Below are positions 32,981 through 41,577 of a DNA stretch of 64,000 bases, piece by piece; position 1 is the first letter of the stretch, and every line of letters begins with the position of its first letter. Under the pieces are notes generated by a model, which ran no database searches, had not been told where the DNA came from, and was given only the letters and a program-made list of their open reading frames with translations. A program made the translations under genes and the position numbers. This DNA comes from Pseudomonadota bacterium (GTDB lineage: Bacteria; Pseudomonadota; Gammaproteobacteria; Steroidobacterales; Steroidobacteraceae): contig QGVD01000010.1 of NCBI GenBank assembly GCA_003242685.1, positions 1-64,000 of the forward strand, in the 5' to 3' direction.

Positions 32981-33740
32981 TGCCGCGGCTCGACGGACCG
33001 AGCAGCACGATGTACGGCCCGACGAGGTCTTCCGGAGCCGGCAGCGCTTCCAGGCTCTCCGACGGGTAGGCCTGACGGCGCATGCGCGTGCGTGCGCGGC
33101 CGGGATTGATCGCGTTGACGCGCACGGCCGAGATGTCCTGCAGCTCGGCGGCGAGCACCTGCGTGAGCCCTTCGACGGCGAACTTCGAAACCGCGTACGC
33201 ACCCCAGTACGCGCGGCCCCGTCTGCCGACGTTGCTGGTCGTGAACAGGACGGATGCGTCTTGCGACTGCTTGAGCGCCGGCAGGAGCACCTGCGTGAGC
33301 GCGAATGCGGCGGTGACGTTGACGTGCAGAACGCGGCACCACGTCGGCACGTCGTAGTGCTCGATCGGCGCGAGCATGCCGAGAATCGCGGCGTTGTGCA
33401 CGAGACCGTCGAGCCGGCCGAATCGCTCCATGACCGCCTGAGCGAGCCGGTCGTAGTCCTGTGCCAGAGCCTTCTCGAGATCGAGCACCGCGATCGTCGC
33501 ATCGGGCCATCCCGCGGCTTCGATCTCAGAGTGCACCTGCTCGAGCTTGCGCGAGTTGCGGCCGATCAGGATCACGTTCGCGCCATGACGAGCGCAGGCG
33601 ACGGCGAGGGCGCGCCCGATGCCGTCGCTCGCTCCGGTGATGGCGATGACGCGGCCCGCGAGCTCGTCCGCTCGCGGCGTGATCTCACGGGGATCGAATT
33701 CGGCGGTCAAGATTTCACTCCTGGAAGCATCGATGTTCAC
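32919..33740 (-). CDS. YciK-type short-chain dehydrogenase/reductase
   Basis: 273 residues. Rossmann cofactor motif ITGASDGIGRALA (TGxxxGxG), NAA in LVHNAAILG, active-site Ser in FTTSNVGRRG and YAVSK (YxxxK; here GAYAVSKFAVEGL). The GTG at 33740 overlaps the TGA of the preceding gene (GTGA), which supports it over the upstream GTG. The arrangement ubiG-phosphatase-yciK resembles Pseudomonas, where yciK follows mupP; here two genes are inserted. Substrate unknown. The 3' end overlaps the RluB-like gene. Confidence 0.85.
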   Translation of the reverse strand: MNIDASRSEILTAEFDPREITPRADELAGRVIAITGASDGIGRALAVACARHGANVILIGRNSRKLEQVHSEIEAAGWPDATIAVLDLEKALAQDYDRLAQAVMERFGRLDGLVHNAAILGMLAPIEHYDVPTWCRVLHVNVTAAFALTQVLLPALKQSQDASVLFTTSNVGRRGRAYWGAYAVSKFAVEGLTQVLAAELQDISAVRVNAINPGRARTRMRRQAYPSESLEALPAPEDLVGPYIVLLGPSSRGITGRSFDCLPAPEGASAPRS

Positions 33741-34612
33741 GTCAGCGTGAGCCGGCCTGCCTGGGCCGCACGGGCCGCGCGCCATGCGATCCAGGCGCTC
33801 GCGAAGCCGCCGTCGTGCGGCGCCTCGAGTGCCTGCGGAAGAGCGCGTTCCGCGCGCCGCGACAGCCGCGCGGCGAGCGCCGCCCAGACGAGCAGACCGC
33901 GCAGCGCGGACTGTTGCCGGGCATCGAGCGCCGCGATCGCCGCACCGAGCGCCGCACGCAGCTCGCGATGGCGCTGCGCGAGATGCGCAGCGAGCGCTTC
34001 GGGCCAGGGCGGCCGGACGAGCGCTTCGGGCGCAATGCCGATGCGCTCCAGCTCATCGAGCGGCAGACGGAGTCTCCCTGCATGCGCCTCGCGTGCGATG
34101 TCTGCGAGCAGCTCGATCTCGCGTATCGCAGCTCCGATCGCGCGTCCAGTCTGCCCGGCGTCCGGCGCATCCGCGAGCGCATGCTCGACGATGCCCTGTG
34201 TCATCGCGCGCGCCCACCGCTCGCAGTACTGCTGCACTTCCTTGCGCGAGCCGAAGGTCGCGCGTGCGAGATCCCAGGTCGTGACGTCGACGAAGCCGCG
34301 AGGATCGAGCCGCACGGCCTTTCCCGCACCGCGCGCGGCAGCCTGAAGCTGTCGAGAGAGAGGATGCACGGGCGCGCCGCGGGCGAATCGTTCGCACTCC
34401 TCGCGCCACCACTCGAGGCGCACGTGCGCGACAGAGTGCTCGAGACCGGCGCGTAGACTCTCCGCGACCTCGCGCTCGATGCCGCAGAGCGCGGCGACGA
34501 GCGGCCGCTGATCTTCAGGCGAATAGAGCCACGCGAAATAACGTGCCGTCGGGGGCGTCGGGGCTTCGACGGTGCCTGCAGCTGCGGGCTGCTGCGATGC
34601 CGATGGCGCCAT
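33737..34612 (-). CDS. Squalene/phytoene-synthase-like protein with degenerate Asp motifs
   Basis: 291 residues from ATG 34612; a GTG at 34684 would overlap rmuC and add an unconserved tail. The all-alpha prenyl-synthase fold is recognisable: RYFAWLYSPEDQRPLVAAL, VRLEWWREECERF and IREIELLADIAREAHAGRLRLPLDEL. In true synthases two Asp-rich motifs (DDxxD-like and DxxED) bind Mg2+. Here the first corresponds to IEREVAES and the second to DIAREAH, so acidic ligands are largely missing. It may be a non-catalytic relative, like the NDUFAF6-type assembly factors. It is coupled to the SDR gene by a 4-nt overlap. Confidence 0.75.
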   Translation of the reverse strand: MAPSASQQPAAAGTVEAPTPPTARYFAWLYSPEDQRPLVAALCGIEREVAESLRAGLEHSVAHVRLEWWREECERFARGAPVHPLSRQLQAAARGAGKAVRLDPRGFVDVTTWDLARATFGSRKEVQQYCERWARAMTQGIVEHALADAPDAGQTGRAIGAAIREIELLADIAREAHAGRLRLPLDELERIGIAPEALVRPPWPEALAAHLAQRHRELRAALGAAIAALDARQQSALRGLLVWAALAARLSRRAERALPQALEAPHDGGFASAWIAWRAARAAQAGRLTLT

Positions 34613-34652
34613 GCCTGCCTGCCGGAACGAGGGGGTACCGTGCGGATCGGAA

Positions 34653-35954
34653 TCAGGCTTCACGGGCGTCCGTCGGCTCGACACCCGAGACGGCGCCCGT
34701 GCGCCGCGCGAGCTGCTCGACGGGCTCGAGCGTCGGCAGCGGCTGATCGGCCGTCACGCCGAGCTCGGGGAAGCGGCGCGCCTGAGGCAGCACCTGTCTC
34801 TCGAGCGAGCCCACGGCGGAGTTGTAGGCCTCGACGGCAGCGCCCAGACGCTGACCCAGCCGGCCGAGATGACCGGTGAAGTTGCCGAGCCTGCGATAGA
34901 GCTCCTGCCCGAGCTCGCGGATCGTCGCGGCGTTGCGTGCGACGTCCGACTGTCGCCAGCCGTACGCGACGGCCTTGAGCAGTGCCATGAGCGTCGAGGG
35001 CGTCGCGATGATGACGCTCTGCCGGAGCGCGTTCTCGAGGAGATCGGGCCGCTCCGCGAGCGCGGCCGAAAGGAACTGATCGCCCGGCAGGAACAGCACC
35101 GCGAACTCGGGGCTCCGCTCGAACTGCGCCCAGTAGCTCTTCGAGGCGAGCTGACGCACCCGGCTCTCGACCTGCTGAGCGTGACGCTTGAGTGCGAGCC
35201 GGCGGCCTTCCTCGCTCGCCGCCTCCAGCGCTTCGAGGTACGCGTCGAGCGGCGTCTTCGCATCGACGACGAGATCGCGCGAGTCTGGCATGTGCACGAC
35301 GAGATCCGGTCGCAGCGCGCCTTCGTCGCCCACCACGTGGAGCTGCTCGCTGAAATCGCAGTGCTCCGCGAGCCCGGCGAGCTCGACCACGCGACGCAGA
35401 GTGAGCTCGCCCCACCGGCCGCGCACCTCGGGGCGTCTGAGAGCCGTCACGAGATTGCGCGTCTCGCGCTGGAGCTGCACCTGGCCGTTCGCCAGGGTCT
35501 CGATCTGAGTGCGGAGTGCCGCGAACGCCTCGCGGCGCTCGCGCTCGAGCGCCTGGACCTGCGCCTCCGTGCGCTCGAGCGCCGCGCGCAGCGGCTCGAC
35601 GAGCTGGGCAATCGCAGCCTCGCGCTCCTTGAGCGCGCTCTGCGCGAGCGCCTGATCGCGTCCCAGCGCCTCGCGCGCCATGCGCAGGAAGAGCTCGCTG
35701 TTCGCACGCAGCGTCTCGCCGGCGAGCGAATCGAACGTCTCACGGAGTCTCGCTTCCCACTGCTCGAGGAGGGCGAAGCGCTCGCTCTGATTTCTCTGCA
35801 CCGCTTCGAGCCGGACGCGGGCGCCTTCGAGCTCCACCTCGAGCTCCTGCACCTGCCGTGCGGCCCGCAGCTTCCCGAACAGGAAGCCCATGAGCGCACC
35901 GAGGAGCAGGGCTGCCCCGGCGGCGACGAAGGCATAGGTGGGAATGCTGTCCAT
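34653..35954 (-). CDS. rmuC: DNA recombination protein RmuC
   Basis: 433 residues. An N-terminal membrane segment (YAFVAAGAALLLGALMGFLFG) is followed by a long coiled coil (about 30-165) and the RmuC nuclease-like domain (about 170-390): RGRWGELTLRRVVELAGL, DLVVDAKTPLDAYLEAL, FAVLFLPGDQFL and IIATPSTLMALLKAVAYGW. RmuC limits inverted-repeat recombination in E. coli and has PD-(D/E)XK-like features (VDAK). It is separated from the phosphatase gene by 12 nt. In Pseudomonas mupP is directly followed by yciK as I recall, so rmuC looks like an insertion into the block. Confidence 0.93.
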   Translation of the reverse strand: MDSIPTYAFVAAGAALLLGALMGFLFGKLRAARQVQELEVELEGARVRLEAVQRNQSERFALLEQWEARLRETFDSLAGETLRANSELFLRMAREALGRDQALAQSALKEREAAIAQLVEPLRAALERTEAQVQALERERREAFAALRTQIETLANGQVQLQRETRNLVTALRRPEVRGRWGELTLRRVVELAGLAEHCDFSEQLHVVGDEGALRPDLVVHMPDSRDLVVDAKTPLDAYLEALEAASEEGRRLALKRHAQQVESRVRQLASKSYWAQFERSPEFAVLFLPGDQFLSAALAERPDLLENALRQSVIIATPSTLMALLKAVAYGWRQSDVARNAATIRELGQELYRRLGNFTGHLGRLGQRLGAAVEAYNSAVGSLERQVLPQARRFPELGVTADQPLPTLEPVEQLARRTGAVSGVEPTDAREA

Positions 35955-35966
35955 GTGCGCGATCGG

Positions 35967-36659
35967 TCAGCGGCGCAGAAACGGATCGTCGGCCTCGCGG
36001 TCGAGCCATCCCAGCACGTCGAGCGGCGAATCGATCCAGCCGTGCGCGGGCCAGGAATCCACGCGATCCTCGGGGCCAATGTAACCGAAGCGGGCGACGA
36101 GCGCCCGCATCTGCGCGGCGCGCGCGGCGAGCACGTCGCGCTGCGCATCGCCGACGAAGAGACACTGTGTCGGCGCTGCGCCTGCTTCGGCAGCCGCGTG
36201 CAGCAGCGGGCGCGGATGCGGCTTGCGCTCGGGAAACGTGTCGCCGCACACGACCGAGCAGGCTCTGTGCCGCAGCTCGAGCGCCTCGAGCAGCGCTTCG
36301 GTGAGCCGGGTCGGCTTGTTCGTGACGATGCCCCACGGAATGCGGCGCTCCTCGAGCGCATCGAGCAGCGCTTCGGTGCCCGGAAAAGGCCGCGTGCCCT
36401 CCGCGATGCGCGCACCGTACAGCTCGAGGAAACGCTGCCTCAGGGTCTCGAACTCCGAAGGCGTCGCATCCGGGAAGCCGAGGCGCACGAGCGCGACCGA
36501 GCCGTGCGAGACGAACGGCCGCAGGTCGGCGAACGGCAACGGCTCGAGCCCGCGCTCGTCGCGCAGGGCGTTGAGCGCACCGATCATGTCGGGCGCGGTG
36601 TCGAGCAGGGTGCCGTCGAGATCGAACAGCACCGCGCGTACCGGAGCCGACGAAGTCAC
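35967..36659 (-). CDS. HAD phosphatase, MupP/Gph type
   Basis: 230 residues from GTG 36659, which overlaps the ubiG stop (GTGA). HAD motifs: I, LFDLDGTLLDTAPDM (two catalytic Asp); II, VTNKP; III, ERKPHPRPLL; IV, VGDAQRDV. The cap domain is the helical C1 type of phosphoglycolate phosphatases. In Pseudomonas the gene between ubiG and yciK is mupP, encoding N-acetylmuramate-6-phosphate phosphatase of peptidoglycan recycling. Synteny favours MupP here, but Gph activity on 2-phosphoglycolate is possible. Confidence 0.9.
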   Translation of the reverse strand: MTSSAPVRAVLFDLDGTLLDTAPDMIGALNALRDERGLEPLPFADLRPFVSHGSVALVRLGFPDATPSEFETLRQRFLELYGARIAEGTRPFPGTEALLDALEERRIPWGIVTNKPTRLTEALLEALELRHRACSVVCGDTFPERKPHPRPLLHAAAEAGAAPTQCLFVGDAQRDVLAARAAQMRALVARFGYIGPEDRVDSWPAHGWIDSPLDVLGWLDREADDPFLRR

Positions 36660-37390
36660 TGCGCCGGACCCTCGCGCTCGAAGAACGCGAGATAGTTGAC
36701 GCCCGGATCGCGCGTGAGGCGGCAGTCGTGCGTGAAGGGGTCGTAGTGCAGCCCCGCGATCTCGCGCAGCTCGAGACCTGCCGCGCGGCCCCAGCGCGCG
36801 AGCTCCGCCGGCCGGATGAGCCGTTCGTACTCGTGCGTGCCGCGCGGCACGATCCGCAGCAGATATTCCGCACCGACGATCGCGAGCAGGAAGGACCTGA
36901 GATTCCGGTTGATCGTCGAGACGAAGAGGCTCCCGCCCGGGCGCACAAGGCGCGCCAGCGTCGCAACCATGCCGGCGGGATCGGGCACGTGCTCGAGCAT
37001 CTCCATGCAGGTCACGACGTCGAAGCTGCCTTCCGACTCGCGCGCCAGCGTGTCCGCATCGCATACGCGGTAGTCGATGTCGAGCTGCTGCTCGGCGGCG
37101 TGAAGCCGCGCGATCTCGATCATGCCGGGCGCGAGATCGATGCCGGTGACGCGCGCGCCGGCGCGCGCGAGCGCCTCGCTGAGGAGTCCTCCGCCGCAGC
37201 CGACGTCGAGCACGCGCGATCCGGCGAGCCGGGCTCGCTCGGCGACGAAGCGCGCCCTCACGGGATTGAGCGTATGGAGCGCGTGGAACTCGCCCTTCGG
37301 ATCCCAGAAGCGGGCCGACAGAGCATCGAAGCGGCCGATCTCCGCCGGATCGACGTTGCGCTCGGCGGTCGTGGATTGGCTGGTGCTCAT
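36656..37390 (-). CDS. ubiG: Ubiquinone biosynthesis O-methyltransferase UbiG
   Basis: 244 residues from ATG 37390 (ATGA overlap with the previous stop). SAM-binding motif I VLDVGCGGGLLSE, then VTGIDLAPGMIEIA, VTCMEMLEHVPDP and FVSTINRN. UbiG family hallmark: FWDPKGEFHALHTLNPVRARFV at the start. It methylates hydroxyl groups at two steps of ubiquinone synthesis at the inner membrane. The gene lies between an amidohydrolase and a HAD phosphatase, matching the mtaD-ubiG-mupP order of Pseudomonas. Confidence 0.95.
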   Translation of the reverse strand: MSTSQSTTAERNVDPAEIGRFDALSARFWDPKGEFHALHTLNPVRARFVAERARLAGSRVLDVGCGGGLLSEALARAGARVTGIDLAPGMIEIARLHAAEQQLDIDYRVCDADTLARESEGSFDVVTCMEMLEHVPDPAGMVATLARLVRPGGSLFVSTINRNLRSFLLAIVGAEYLLRIVPRGTHEYERLIRPAELARWGRAAGLELREIAGLHYDPFTHDCRLTRDPGVNYLAFFEREGPAQ

Positions 37391-38721
37391 GCTGCAGCCC
37401 CCGGCTGCACGCGCCGTGCCCAGAGACGTGCGAGCGCGAGCAGCTCCTGTTCGTCGAATGCGATCAGTCTTCCTTCCGCGACTGCGGCGCGGCCGGCGAC
37501 CCACACATCGCTCACCTGCTGTCGTGTCGCCGCGAAGACGATCGCGTCGAAGGGATCGGCGTCGGGCTGGCAGGCGAGCGGCGAGAGATCGATGCACACG
37601 AGATCCGCGGCCTTGCCGGGCTCGATCGAGCCGATGAGGTGCGAAAGACCGAGCGCACTGGCGCCGCCGAGCGTGGCGAGCCGCATTACCTCCTGCGCGG
37701 CGAGGGCGGGCCGACCCGTCGCGAGCGCGTGCGCCGTGAGCGAAGCCGTTCGGGCCTCGGCGAGCACGTCGAGCGCGCCGGTGCCTGCCGCCCCGTCCGT
37801 GCCGAGACCGACGCTGACCCCGCGGCCCACGAGCTGCGCGAGCGACGACGGACCGTCGCCGAGCCGCAGATCGGACTGCGGGCACACGACACACGCGATC
37901 CCCGTGCGCGTGATGAGCTCGAGATCGGACTCGTCGAGCCGGTTGAGATTGATCGCCGTGAAGCCCGGACGCAGCAGCCCCAGATCCGCGAGCCGCTGCA
38001 GCGGCCTGCGGCCGTAGCGCGCGAGGCTGTCGCGAACCTCGACTTCCGTCTCGTGGAGCTGCATCGCGATGCGGGCATCGAGCTCGTCGGCCACGCGGCG
38101 CACGCGGGTGAGCGTCGCGTCCTCCACGCAGTATGGCGCCTGCGGCGCGAAGTGCAGGCTCACCCACGGATGTGAGCGGTACTCGTCCCAGAGCGCCTCG
38201 CACTTCGCGAGGTGCTCGGTGGCGTTCTCGGCCCAGGGAGTCGTCGCGTCGGCGACGGGCAATCCCACGGCCGCACGGACGCGCGCAGCGGCGGCCGCAC
38301 GCGCGACCTCCTCGGGGAACAGATAAGCGTCACCGAAGGCGGTGATCCCGGCGCGCAGCATCTCCGCGATCGCGAGCCTCGTTCCGTCGTGGACGAAATC
38401 GGGGCTGAGCCAGCGCTCCTCGGCCGGGGCGAGCGTCTCCCGCAGCCAGCGCAGCCTCGGCGCCCGCACCGGCAGCCCACGCAGCAGCACCGTGGCCGCG
38501 CGGGTGTGCGCGTTCACGAATCCGGGGAGCAGGGCATGCGCGTCGCGGACGACGTGCTCCTGCGGCGCGTAGCGCTCACGCAGCTCGGCGGCAGGCCCCA
38601 GCGCAACGATCCGGCCGTCGCTCACGGCCACCGCGTGTCCGGCGAGGGCGGAGTTTTCCGGCGCGATGGGAAGTACCCAGCGGGCCTCGATGACGAGATC
38701 GACGGGTTGTCTTGAAGGCAT
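37387..38721 (-). CDS. TRZ/ATZ (MtaD-type) amidohydrolase with lost metal ligands
   Basis: 444 residues with the amidohydrolase fold: LLPGFVNAHTRAATVLLRG, LHETEVEV, GLGTDGAAGTGALDVLAE. In the MTA/SAH deaminase family, first-barrel HxH, the His of HLxET, and Asp of GTDG bind metal. Here H72 is kept but the second His is Arg (R74), the His of HLxET is Gln (Q221), the His following the next strand is Asn (in INLNRL), and D309 is kept. The position next to ubiG and gyrA is that of mtaD in Pseudomonas, but its usual partner mtnA is absent. Deaminase activity is doubtful. No signal peptide; cytosolic. Confidence 0.85.
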   Translation of the reverse strand: MPSRQPVDLVIEARWVLPIAPENSALAGHAVAVSDGRIVALGPAAELRERYAPQEHVVRDAHALLPGFVNAHTRAATVLLRGLPVRAPRLRWLRETLAPAEERWLSPDFVHDGTRLAIAEMLRAGITAFGDAYLFPEEVARAAAAARVRAAVGLPVADATTPWAENATEHLAKCEALWDEYRSHPWVSLHFAPQAPYCVEDATLTRVRRVADELDARIAMQLHETEVEVRDSLARYGRRPLQRLADLGLLRPGFTAINLNRLDESDLELITRTGIACVVCPQSDLRLGDGPSSLAQLVGRGVSVGLGTDGAAGTGALDVLAEARTASLTAHALATGRPALAAQEVMRLATLGGASALGLSHLIGSIEPGKAADLVCIDLSPLACQPDADPFDAIVFAATRQQVSDVWVAGRAAVAEGRLIAFDEQELLALARLWARRVQPGAAA

Positions 38722-38857
38722 GTGCGCACGAAGCGCCTCAAAAAGGGCCGCCGGCAGTATATCGGGCCGCCGGAGCGGGTGCCTCCCGCGAGGCGTTCGC
38801 TGCGCTCCGGGGCCGGATTTCCGGGCGTTCCGCGAAGGGGCTCGGAGTGAGCGTATG

Positions 38858-38866
38858 TGCTAGAAT
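38858..38866 (+). promoter_or_regulatory. Predicted extended -10 promoter of gyrA
   Basis: TGCTAGAAT is an extended -10 (TGnTAGAAT), 30 nt ahead of the gyrA ATG. No convincing -35 is seen. It lies in the 174-nt gap divergent from the amidohydrolase gene. Confidence 0.55.
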
Positions 38867-38895
38867 TTCGGCCTTCTGGAGCCTTATTCCTGCCG

Positions 38896-41451
38896 ATGTC
38901 CGAAATCGCACGCGAAGTACTGCCGGTCAATCTCGAAGACGAGATGCGGCAGTCGTATCTCGACTACGCCATGAGCGTCATCGTCGGGCGCGCTCTGCCC
39001 GACGTGCGCGACGGCCTGAAGCCCGTCCACCGTCGCGTGCTCTACGCCATGCGCGAGCTCGGCAACGACTGGAACAAGCCGTACAAGAAATCCGCCCGCG
39101 TGGTGGGCGACGTGATCGGTAAGTACCACCCGCACGGCGACTCGGCGGTGTACGACACGATCGTGCGCATGGCACAGCCCTTCTCGATGCGGTATCTCCT
39201 CATCGACGGGCAGGGCAACTTCGGCTCCGTGGACGGGGATGCGCCGGCGGCGATGCGCTACACCGAGGTGCGCATGTCGCGCATCGCGCACGAGCTGCTC
39301 GCCGACATCGACAAGGAAACGGTCGACTTCGTCCCGAACTACGACGAGTCGGAAACCGAGCCGTCGGTGCTGCCGACCCGCATCCCCAATCTCCTCGTGA
39401 ACGGGCAGGCGGGCATCGCCGTCGGCATGGCGACGAACATCCCGCCGCACAATCTCACTGAAGTCATCAACGCGTGCGTGGCGCTCCTCGAGAACCCGGA
39501 CATCACGCTCGCCGAGCTCATGGAGCACATCCCGGGGCCGGATTTCCCGACCGCGGGCATCATCAACGGCGCGCAGGAGATCGCCACCGCCTATCGCACG
39601 GGCCGCGGGCGGCTCTCGATCCGCGCACGCGCTCACATAGAGGACCTCGACGGCAAGGGGCGGCAGCAGATCGTCGTCACGGAGCTGCCGTACCAGGTGA
39701 ACAAGGCGCGGCTCCTCGAGCGCATCGCGGAGCTCGTGCGCAACAAGGAGATCGACGGCATCGCCGAGCTGCGCGACGAGTCCGACAAGGACGGCATGCG
39801 CATCGTCATCGAGCTCAAGCGCGGCGAGGTCGCGGAGATCGTCCTCAACAATCTCTACGCGCAGACGCCGATGGAGACGGTGTTCGGCATCAACATGGTC
39901 GCCCTGCAGGACGGCCAGCCGAAGCTGTTCTCCCTCAAGGAGATGCTCGAGGCGTTCATCCGCCACCGGCGCGAGGTCGTCACGCGGCGCACGATCTTCG
40001 ATCTCGCGAAGGCGCGCGAGCGGGCCCACGTGCTCGAGGGTCTCGCCGTCGCGCTCGCGAACATCGACGAGATCATCGCGCTCATCAAGGCGGCGCCGTC
40101 GCCCGCCGACGCGAAGCGGGAGCTGACCGCACGCGGCTGGCCGCCGGGCATCGTGCCGCAGCTCCTCGAGCGCGCCGGTGCCGTTTCGACGCGCCCCAGG
40201 GGACTCGCCGGCGAGTTCGGCATGAACGGCGGCGGTTACAGGCTCTCGGATGCCCAGGCGCAGGCGATCCTCGACATGCGTCTGCACCGCCTGACCGGGC
40301 TCGAGCAGGACAAGATCATCGAGGAATACAAGGAGCTGCTCGAGCGGATCCGCGATCTCGGCGACATCCTCGCGCGTCCGGAGCGCCTCACGCAGGTCAT
40401 TCGCGACGAGCTCATCGAGGTGCGCGACACGTACGGCGACGCGCGCCGCACGGAGATCAACCGCGATCAGCTCAACCTCACCACGGAAGATCTGATCGAG
40501 CCGCAGGACGTCGTCGTCACACTCTCGCACGCGGGCTACGTGAAATCGCAGCCGGTGGCGGAGTACCAGACGCAGCGGCGAGGCGGGCGCGGCAAGGCGG
40601 CCACCGCGGTCAAGGACGAGGACTTCGTCGAGAAGATGTTCGTCGCGCACACGCACGACACCGTGCTGTGCTTCTCGAACCGCGGAAAGGTCTACTGGCT
40701 CAAGGTCTACCAGCTCCCGCTCGCGGGCCGCGGTTCGCGCGGCAAGCCGATCGTGAACCTGCTGCCGCTCGAGGAAGGCGAGAAGATCAACGCCGTGCTG
40801 CCGGTCAAACAGTTCGACGAGCAGCACTTCGTGTTCATGGCGACCAGCCAGGGCATCGTGAAGAAGACGCCGCTCGCGGCGTTCTCCCGCCCGCGCTCGA
40901 GCGGCATCATCGCCGTCGACCTGCGCGAGAACGATCGCCTCGTGGACGTGGCGCTCACCGACGGGGCGCGCGAGATCATCCTCTGCTCGAGCGGAGGCAA
41001 GGCCATCCGCTTCCACGAGTCCGAGGTCCGGGCGATGGGTCGTGACGCGACCGGTGTCCGGGGCATCAAGCTCGCGGAGGGCCAGGAGGTCATCGCGCTG
41101 ATCGTGGTCGGCGAGGGTCACATCCTCACCGCGTCCGAGAACGGTTACGGCAAGCTCACCGCGCTCGAGGAGTTCCCGCTCCATGGGCGCGGCGGTCAGG
41201 GCGTCATCGCCCTGCAGACCACCGAGCGCAACGGCGCCATGGTCGCCGCGCTCCAGGTGAGCCCCGACCAGGAGATCATGCTCATCAGCTCGACGGGCAC
41301 GCTGGTGCGCACGGGCGTTGACCAGATCCCGGTGGTCGGCCGCAACACGCAGGGCGTGCGTCTGATGCGCCTCGAGGAAGGCGAGCGGCTGTGCGGTATC
41401 GCCCGCATCGAGGGCATGGACGGCGAGGAAGGGAACGGGCAGGAAGGCTGA
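38896..41451 (+). CDS. gyrA: DNA gyrase subunit A
   Basis: 851 residues from ATG 38896 (MSEIAREVLPVNLEDEM). The breakage-reunion domain keeps E. coli numbering: Ser83 and Asp87 of the quinolone-resistance region (HPHGDSAVYD) are the sensitive-type residues, and Tyr122 (AMRYTE) is the catalytic tyrosine. The C-terminal beta-pinwheel domain has the GyrA box QRRGGRGK and repeated blades. It introduces negative supercoils with GyrB and ATP. Neighbouring genes (serC onwards) have their own promoter. Confidence 0.98.
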   Translation: MSEIAREVLPVNLEDEMRQSYLDYAMSVIVGRALPDVRDGLKPVHRRVLYAMRELGNDWNKPYKKSARVVGDVIGKYHPHGDSAVYDTIVRMAQPFSMRYLLIDGQGNFGSVDGDAPAAMRYTEVRMSRIAHELLADIDKETVDFVPNYDESETEPSVLPTRIPNLLVNGQAGIAVGMATNIPPHNLTEVINACVALLENPDITLAELMEHIPGPDFPTAGIINGAQEIATAYRTGRGRLSIRARAHIEDLDGKGRQQIVVTELPYQVNKARLLERIAELVRNKEIDGIAELRDESDKDGMRIVIELKRGEVAEIVLNNLYAQTPMETVFGINMVALQDGQPKLFSLKEMLEAFIRHRREVVTRRTIFDLAKARERAHVLEGLAVALANIDEIIALIKAAPSPADAKRELTARGWPPGIVPQLLERAGAVSTRPRGLAGEFGMNGGGYRLSDAQAQAILDMRLHRLTGLEQDKIIEEYKELLERIRDLGDILARPERLTQVIRDELIEVRDTYGDARRTEINRDQLNLTTEDLIEPQDVVVTLSHAGYVKSQPVAEYQTQRRGGRGKAATAVKDEDFVEKMFVAHTHDTVLCFSNRGKVYWLKVYQLPLAGRGSRGKPIVNLLPLEEGEKINAVLPVKQFDEQHFVFMATSQGIVKKTPLAAFSRPRSSGIIAVDLRENDRLVDVALTDGAREIILCSSGGKAIRFHESEVRAMGRDATGVRGIKLAEGQEVIALIVVGEGHILTASENGYGKLTALEEFPLHGRGGQGVIALQTTERNGAMVAALQVSPDQEIMLISSTGTLVRTGVDQIPVVGRNTQGVRLMRLEEGERLCGIARIEGMDGEEGNGQEG

Positions 41452-41527
41452 CGCGGCCGGGCGCTCGCGCTATTCCCGGACTCGCGTGTCTGAAGCCGAA
41501 AAGTTCTGACGGCCCGCTCGCCGAAGT

Positions 41528-41536
41528 TGCTAAGAT
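41528..41536 (+). promoter_or_regulatory. Predicted extended -10 promoter of serC operon
   Basis: TGCTAAGAT (TGnTAAGAT) ends about 41 nt before the serC GTG. The -35 is weak. It would let serC-serA-pheA-hisC-aroA be transcribed independently of gyrA. Confidence 0.45.
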
Positions 41537-41577
41537 CGCCGTCTCTCCCGTTGATCCACCATCGAGAAGGTACACTC

